From the NCBI RefSeq assembly GCF_005405425.1, contig NZ_BJEA01000007.1, positions 1 to 64,000 of the forward strand: a DNA stretch of 64,000 bases, written 5' to 3'. Position 1 is the stretch's first letter; the number at the start of each line of letters is the position of its first letter. This DNA is from Lactiplantibacillus modestisalitolerans. Lineage in GTDB: Bacteria > Bacillota > Bacilli > Lactobacillales > Lactobacillaceae. The notes beneath the pieces were generated by a model that saw only the letters and a program-made list of their open reading frames with translations, had not been told where the DNA came from and made no database searches. Shown here one piece after another: positions 59,376 through 64,000 of this stretch. Position numbers and translations under genes: made by a program.

Positions 59376-60386
59376 TTACAAGCTCTCGCGAACAATTAAT
59401 TCCGAGTTCACCGTTACGCCGACACTCGCCGTTCGGCCGCCAAAGACCCGTTCGCGCAACAAGTTAACCGCCTGCCGGCCAATTTCCTTGGCAGCCGGCC
59501 GGACCGTCGTCAATGCCGGGTACAGAAAACTGACCATGTTGATATCATCAAAGCTCGCGACTGCGATGTCGTTTGGAATCGTCAGTCCCGCCTCCTGGAT
59601 TGCGCGGTAAACCCCAACCGCCTGCGGATCACTTCCGACCAGGACAGCGGTTGGGCGTTCTTTTTTCAACAGCTCCTGCATCACAACCAGCGCGTCTTCC
59701 GACGTCCAACCAGTCGTATGGTCAGAAATCTCGTCCGCCAACCCGTTGCGCTTCATCCAGTCCAAATAGGCCGTCTCCCGTACATCCACTAAACTATCCT
59801 CGTTCAACCCATTTTTATCCATCAACGCCATCCGGCCGCCAATAAAGGCAATCTTGCGGTGCCCCTTGGCCTTCATCATGTCCAACACACGTTCCGTCTG
59901 CGGGCCAAAGTCGTTTTGAATCACGTCACACTTCGGAAAGTGGCGGGCGTCGTTAACTACGACAATGTTTTGATTGTACGCATAAATCTCGTCGAGCACG
60001 TCCGGCGCCACCGTTCCCAGCACAATTACCGCCCCCAGGGCCGCGAAGCGCTGCCAGTTACGATCCTTATCATTGGGCCGCACCTCACTAACGACGTGCA
60101 TCCCCCAGTCCTTGACTCGTTCCTCAATACCATTTTTAATCATCCGAAAATACGGGTCACCCAGTTCATCTTCCGCCCGCAGGCAGTTCACAATCGCAAT
60201 GTGCAAATTATTGACGTTGCCCTTCCCGGACGGACTGGTTAACTTATAATTCAATTTTTCCGCTACTTCGAGCACGCGTTTCTTAGTGGTTGCCGATACC
60301 GAAAAACTCTGATCATCATTGAGAATTCGGGAAACCGTCGCCTTCGAGACGCCCGCTAATTTAGCGATACTACTAATACTTGCCAT
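59376..60386 (-). CDS. LacI-family repressor of alpha-galactoside operon
   Basis: 336 aa. N-terminal LacI HTH and hinge: SIAKLAGVSKATVSRILN. Periplasmic-binding-protein-like effector domain from about residue 65, with GTSEDALVVMQELL-like second lobe and IPNDIAVASFDDI. Ligand likely melibiose, raffinose or galactose, from the adjacent operon. Autoregulation is suggested by the operator-like site at 60485-60496. Confidence 0.9.
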   Translation of the reverse strand: MASISSIAKLAGVSKATVSRILNDDQSFSVSATTKKRVLEVAEKLNYKLTSPSGKGNVNNLHIAIVNCLRAEDELGDPYFRMIKNGIEERVKDWGMHVVSEVRPNDKDRNWQRFAALGAVIVLGTVAPDVLDEIYAYNQNIVVVNDARHFPKCDVIQNDFGPQTERVLDMMKAKGHRKIAFIGGRMALMDKNGLNEDSLVDVRETAYLDWMKRNGLADEISDHTTGWTSEDALVVMQELLKKERPTAVLVGSDPQAVGVYRAIQEAGLTIPNDIAVASFDDINMVSFLYPALTTVRPAAKEIGRQAVNLLRERVFGGRTASVGVTVNSELIVRESL

Positions 60387-60484
60387 AAATATTTACCTCT
60401 AAATTCAAAAGTTTATCCCTTAACTCTAGTCTACCCAACACTTACCGAATAAACAATCATTAACTCGCCCACTTTAGTAAAAAA

Positions 60485-60496
60485 GTAAACGTTTGC
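60485..60496. promoter_or_regulatory. LacI-type operator before the repressor gene
   Basis: GTAAACGTTTGC, about 100 bp upstream of the repressor start, nearly identical to the operator at 59105-59116. It also resembles a cre half, so CcpA binding cannot be excluded. Confidence 0.55.
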
Positions 60497-60516
60497 ATTT
60501 CCGTACTGATGGCATT

Positions 60517-60552
60517 GAAAAAGGAGAACCAACCGCAACCGGCTGATTCTCC
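60517..60552 (-). terminator. Terminator of ppsA
   Basis: Minus strand GGAGAATCAGCCGG pairs with (C)CGG-TTGGTTCTCC-like arm, then TTTTTC. 30 bp beyond the ppsA stop. Confidence 0.75.
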
Positions 60553-60581
60553 TGATTCGCACTTAACGTGCGCTTATTCAA

Positions 60582-62984
60582 TTATTCCCAATCATAGTTG
60601 GTTGGATCCTGGAGCCCGCGCCCCGTCGCTTTGTCCAACATAATCCGTTGTTCAAAGTGGGCCACGTTCCGCTTCGTTTCCTTGACCATGTCAGGGTTGA
60701 CCGAAACGTAATCGATACCGCTTTGAATAAGGAAGTTGGTGAATTCTGGGTATTCAGATGGCGCTTGACCACAGATGGAGACGGTCTTGCCATCCTTGTG
60801 CGCCGCCTTAATCAAGTGGCGAATGGCGCGCTTAACTGCTAAGTTCCGCTCGTCAAACAATGGAGCAACCGTATCGTTGTTGCGGTCGCAACCAAGAATC
60901 AACATTGCAAGGTCGTTGGAGCCAATTGAGTAGCCATCAACGAACTGGTTAAATTGATCCGCCAAGATAATGTTAGCTGGAATTTCAGCCATCATGTAAA
61001 TCTTGAAGTCGGCACTCCGAACTAAACCTTCGCCGCGAATAATGTCGGTTACCTTTTGGGCTTCCGCCACCGTCCGAACAAACGGAATCATGATGTTCAG
61101 GTTGGTTAACCCAAATTCGTTGCGAACCTTCTTAACGGCGGCTAATTCAAGCTTAAAGGCGTCGATGTACTTCGGATCGTAGTACCGGGAAGCACCCCGC
61201 CAGCCGAGTAAGTCGGATGGTTCGTGTGGCTCGTACTTGTCGCCGCCCTTTAACTTACGGTATTCACTGGACTTGAAGTCGGAAAGCCGCAGAACAACTG
61301 GCCGTGGTGCCATTGCCCGAGCAACCTTCGAAATCCCATCCGCTAACATGTTGACCACTTTTTCTGGGTGGCCCTGTTCGATTAAGTAGAGTGGGTGTTC
61401 GTGAATGTAAGTGGTCCATAAGAACTCTTCGCGCATGAGACCGATCCCGTCAGCTGGCAACGTTGAGTACTTTTGAGCTAATTCAGGATCGCCCAAGTTC
61501 ATCATGACCCGGGTCGCCGTTGGCGCAAAGGTCTCAGCCGCAACCACTTGACCAGTCGCTTGCGCTGCCGGTTCGTCCTTCTTAAGTAGGCTAGCAACCT
61601 TACCGCGGTAGACAACCCCGTTCTTCGCATCAACCGTTACGACATCACCAGTCTTAAACGCATCCGTCGCTGCTAAGTTCTTACTCTTCGTCCCAACAAT
61701 GCATGGAATCTGCATTTCCCGGGAAACGATAGCCGCGTGGCAAGTCATCCCACCGTTATTCGTTACGATTGCGGCGGCTTTCTTCATTGCCGGTACCCAG
61801 TCAGGCGAAGTCATCAAGGTAACTAAGACTTCACCTTGTTTGAACTTATCGATGTCCTTTGGACTATCGATCACGTGAACAACCCCGCTTGCTAAGCCGG
61901 GACTAGCTGGTAACCCCCGGACTGCGACTTCCGCATCACTTTCAGTAACAACGTCGTCGTCCGTGCCTGCGTTTTGCTTATCTTTATTCCGTTGTGACCA
62001 AACGGTTTCCGGACGGGCTTGAACAATCCATAGCCGGTTGGTATTCGTATCCAAAGCGTATTCCATATCCATGTAGCAACCGTAGTGCTGCTCGATCTTC
62101 TTCGCGTAACCGGCCAATTCAATAACTTGTTCGTCGGTCAGCACTTGCTTGCCCTGTTGTTCAGCTGGCACCGGTTGTTCTTCAGTCCCACCGTCAGCAA
62201 GCCGCTTCAACTGGATAGGTTGCTTAATAACGTTCTTTTCAACAATCTTCAAGCTGTCCTTGTCGATAACGAAGTGGTCCGGCGTTACCTTTCCTAAAAC
62301 AATGTATTCACCTAGACCAAAGATTCCATCAATCACGATCTTCGAATCGTCACCATTAGCGACGTTGACGGAGAACATAATCCCGGAAGCCTTCGAGAAG
62401 ACCATCATTTGAACCGCTGCCGATAGCGCAACCTTTTCATATGGGAAGTGTTGCTTGTGACGGTAGTAGGTGGCCCGGTCCGTAAAGAGCGATGAGTAAC
62501 ACTGTTGAACGCGGTCAACCACGTCGTCGGCACCCTTAATGTTCAAATAGGATTCTTGTTGCCCCGCAAACGAAGCGTTTGGCAAATCTTCGGCAGTTGC
62601 TGAAGACCGAATGGCAACGAACGGGTTCTTCTGACCCATTTTATCAGCTAAGTCCGCGTAAGCTTTTTCGATATCTTGCGCTAAATCAGCTGGCATTTTC
62701 GCGTCAACGATTAAGTTGCGGATCTTTTCACAGGCCGCGTGTAATTCATCTGAATTTTCGTAGTCCTTAATACCTTCCAGCAAAGCGTTGACTTGATCAT
62801 TTAATCCCGTTTCCTGCATAAAGTACCGATATGCGCGTGCGGTGGTGGCAAACCCGTACGGAACTGGTACGTCCATCGAAGAGGTCATTTCCCCTAGTGA
62901 TGACGATTTGCCGCCGACCAGGTTGACGTCTTCTCGGTGTAATTCATCAAACCATAAAACATTTGCATTCTCTCGACTACTCAC
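60582..62984 (-). CDS. ppsA: Phosphoenolpyruvate synthase (pyruvate, water dikinase)
   Basis: 800 aa, complete. N-terminal ATP-grasp domain (VGGKSSSLGEMTSSMDVPVPYGF; RSSATAEDLPNASFAGQQESYLN), swivelling phosphohistidine domain with H416 in GGMTCHAAIVSR, and C-terminal PEP/pyruvate barrel with catalytic C738 in SICGQAPSEYPE. Converts pyruvate + ATP to PEP + AMP + phosphate, allowing gluconeogenic growth on lactate or amino acids. Promoter carries a cre in the repressing position. Monocistronic. Confidence 0.95.
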   Translation of the reverse strand: MSSRENANVLWFDELHREDVNLVGGKSSSLGEMTSSMDVPVPYGFATTARAYRYFMQETGLNDQVNALLEGIKDYENSDELHAACEKIRNLIVDAKMPADLAQDIEKAYADLADKMGQKNPFVAIRSSATAEDLPNASFAGQQESYLNIKGADDVVDRVQQCYSSLFTDRATYYRHKQHFPYEKVALSAAVQMMVFSKASGIMFSVNVANGDDSKIVIDGIFGLGEYIVLGKVTPDHFVIDKDSLKIVEKNVIKQPIQLKRLADGGTEEQPVPAEQQGKQVLTDEQVIELAGYAKKIEQHYGCYMDMEYALDTNTNRLWIVQARPETVWSQRNKDKQNAGTDDDVVTESDAEVAVRGLPASPGLASGVVHVIDSPKDIDKFKQGEVLVTLMTSPDWVPAMKKAAAIVTNNGGMTCHAAIVSREMQIPCIVGTKSKNLAATDAFKTGDVVTVDAKNGVVYRGKVASLLKKDEPAAQATGQVVAAETFAPTATRVMMNLGDPELAQKYSTLPADGIGLMREEFLWTTYIHEHPLYLIEQGHPEKVVNMLADGISKVARAMAPRPVVLRLSDFKSSEYRKLKGGDKYEPHEPSDLLGWRGASRYYDPKYIDAFKLELAAVKKVRNEFGLTNLNIMIPFVRTVAEAQKVTDIIRGEGLVRSADFKIYMMAEIPANIILADQFNQFVDGYSIGSNDLAMLILGCDRNNDTVAPLFDERNLAVKRAIRHLIKAAHKDGKTVSICGQAPSEYPEFTNFLIQSGIDYVSVNPDMVKETKRNVAHFEQRIMLDKATGRGLQDPTNYDWE

Positions 62985-63046
62985 GATATTACCTCCCTGT
63001 AATTTCCAACATGAAACCTATTTGTAAATGAACATAAAATCGTTAA

Positions 63047-63101
63047 TGTAAGCGATTACTTTTTACAACTATATTGTAGTTCATCCGTGCACAAAATGTA
63101 A
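63047..63101 (-). promoter_or_regulatory. ppsA: ppsA promoter with downstream cre
   Basis: Minus strand TTACAT (63096-63101), 17-bp spacer, TACAAT (63073-63078). TGTAAGCGATTACT (63047-63060, plus strand) fits the cre consensus at all but the last base and covers the early transcribed region, so CcpA should block ppsA when glucose is present. 63102-63335 shows no further feature. Confidence 0.65.
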
Positions 63102-63335
63102 GACTATTTCAGGAAAAACCGGTTTAAAATCAATCCTTTTACAACGGTTAAATACTTTAATTCATTGTAGTACCAACGATAGTAGCTTTAACTCAAAAAT
63201 AAAATTAATTTTTGCTCAGAATTCTTAGCACTAGTTAATAAGATAAATAATTAACAATCTTGGTAAAAATAGCGCTTTTTACATAAAAAGAAAACTTCAT
63301 GAAAACCGCGCCCCGCCGGCCCCACTATTCGTCAA

Positions 63336-63388
63336 CAAAAAGACCACGCGGGCCGGCGGTGTTAATCACCAGCGTCCGCGTGGTTTTT
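63336..63388. terminator. Terminator downstream of 63431 gene
   Basis: AAAAAGACCACGCGG pairs with CCGCGTGGTTTTT; the apical part holds GGTG/CACC. Probably bidirectional. Confidence 0.85.
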
Positions 63389-63430
63389 AATGTTAGTTTT
63401 GATAACCGCATGGTTCACACCGGTTAGCGC

Positions 63431-63814
63431 CTAATGGGCAACGGGCGAATTAGGCTGCGGGGTTTCAATTTGATACCCGTTTGCCAGTAATTGATTTTCA
63501 AACCACGTGTCAAACATGAGGCCGTACCAAACTGCCCCCGCAAGGTTGATCACTACTTGTAACCCGCTACCAACCAGCATCTCTGCAATCATATTAACCC
63601 CAATCAGGGCCACAAACGGTACCGCCGCTTTTTGGATAAACCCCGGTGTCCGGTACTTTTGACTAAATAGTGCGTAAAAGAACGTGAAAATTAACGCCAA
63701 CCAGTTGATCGATCCCCGAACCGTCTTCCGGTCCGCCTGACCATTCGTGACCTTGACCAGAACGTGATCCTGTTTGACCCGCTGACTAAAATTGAACCAA
63801 TCTGAAAAATCCAT
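63431..63814 (-). CDS. Small membrane protein, DUF2628-like
   Basis: 127 aa with about three hydrophobic segments. GSINWLALIFTFFYALFSQKY resembles the NWxAxxFxxxWxxYR signature of DUF2628 membrane proteins; the N-terminal half is soluble and charged. Function unknown. Its start is 17 bp after the stop of the Mor-like gene that runs off the window edge, so both are probably in one transcript. Confidence 0.6.
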   Translation of the reverse strand: MDFSDWFNFSQRVKQDHVLVKVTNGQADRKTVRGSINWLALIFTFFYALFSQKYRTPGFIQKAAVPFVALIGVNMIAEMLVGSGLQVVINLAGAVWYGLMFDTWFENQLLANGYQIETPQPNSPVAH

Positions 63815-63831
63815 TATAAAGCCCTCCTTTT

Positions 63832-64000
63832 TTAATCCTGATCCGCGCGTTCTGCTCGAATCACTTGGTTAATCCACCGCTGTGAATAACCGTAATAATT
63901 GGCCAGTTGATAACTATTGTGACCGTTATACCGGTGGATAACTTGCTGGGCTGCCAATTCCCGGTCATACATGTGAATCGGTAACGTCAGTTGCATCCCG
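63832..64000 (-). CDS. Mor-like DNA-binding protein, C-terminal part (cut by window edge)
   Basis: The last 56 codons are visible: MQLTLPIHMYDREL, then NGHNSYQLANYYGYSQRWIN and stop after RADQD. They align along their length with the Mor-like protein at 314-571 (MQLTIPTHLYER, NTRQLARQYGYSQRWVV). The start lies outside the window. Confidence 0.65.
   Translation of the reverse strand, partial: GMQLTLPIHMYDRELAAQQVIHRYNGHNSYQLANYYGYSQRWINQVIRAERADQD

Overview
The window comes from a Gram-positive chromosome, almost certainly a Lactobacillaceae species of middling GC content. The evidence is the set of families present: WxL-domain surface proteins with a DUF916 partner, a MucBP adhesin with an LPQTN sorting signal, a TagD/TagF teichoic-acid cluster, a LacS/RafP-type permease carrying its own EIIA domain, Mor-like small regulators, a cellobiose PTS with a GH1 phospho-glucosidase, and CcpA cre sites just upstream of sugar genes. 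AGGAGG ribosome-binding sites precede nearly every gene. The species cannot be named from sequence alone. No rRNA, tRNA, CRISPR array or prophage was found.

Layout. 1-4.5 kb: Mor-like and WYL regulators, an NCS1 permease behind a terminator-containing leader, a DUF2798 membrane protein and a stand-alone EIIA. 5.3-8.6 kb: beta-glucoside PTS operon (IIB, IIC, 6-phospho-beta-glucosidase) behind one promoter with a cre roadblock. 8.9-15.5 kb: zinc-binding lipoprotein under two Zur-like boxes, a possible small RNA, an MFS exporter, RsgA with a long leader, a divergent Tag glycosylase and a membrane diguanylate cyclase. 15.9-22.4 kb: heterodimeric ABC exporter operon ending in an AbrB-DUF998 fusion, then an amino acid permease. 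23-27 kb: alcohol dehydrogenase with a Rex-like box and a copper operon (two cupredoxins and a P-type ATPase) under cop boxes. 27.7-31.5 kb: WxL surface cluster. 32-38 kb: quinone reductase, HesB/IscA-like protein, a 1116-residue adhesin and a thioesterase. 38.5-54.8 kb: envelope region, much of it visibly richer in A+T, holding two distantly similar polytopic GT-C-like proteins, an orphan AgrC-like kinase, a MORN-OatA pair, tagD, a TagF and a giant GT2-TagF-TagF fusion. 54.9-60.4 kb: alpha-galactoside operon with its LacI regulator. 60.6-63.1 kb: phosphoenolpyruvate synthase. The right edge cuts a second Mor-like gene.

The strongest non-coding signal is a family of about 168-bp structured elements at 4914-5081, 31908-32076 and, reversed, 22587-22754. 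Their paired segments change together between copies while other segments stay constant, as expected of a selected RNA or folded-DNA structure. Two copies sit inside larger units with ISL3-like terminal inverted repeats and 8-bp target duplications (one exact). A fourth unit at 11610-11787 has similar ends but has lost the core. I do not recognise this element. A second family, modules beginning CGAAACGTG, fills convergent gene ends at 11.85-12.27 and 15.54-15.85 kb and the left edge, and appears to supply the last codons of rsgA.
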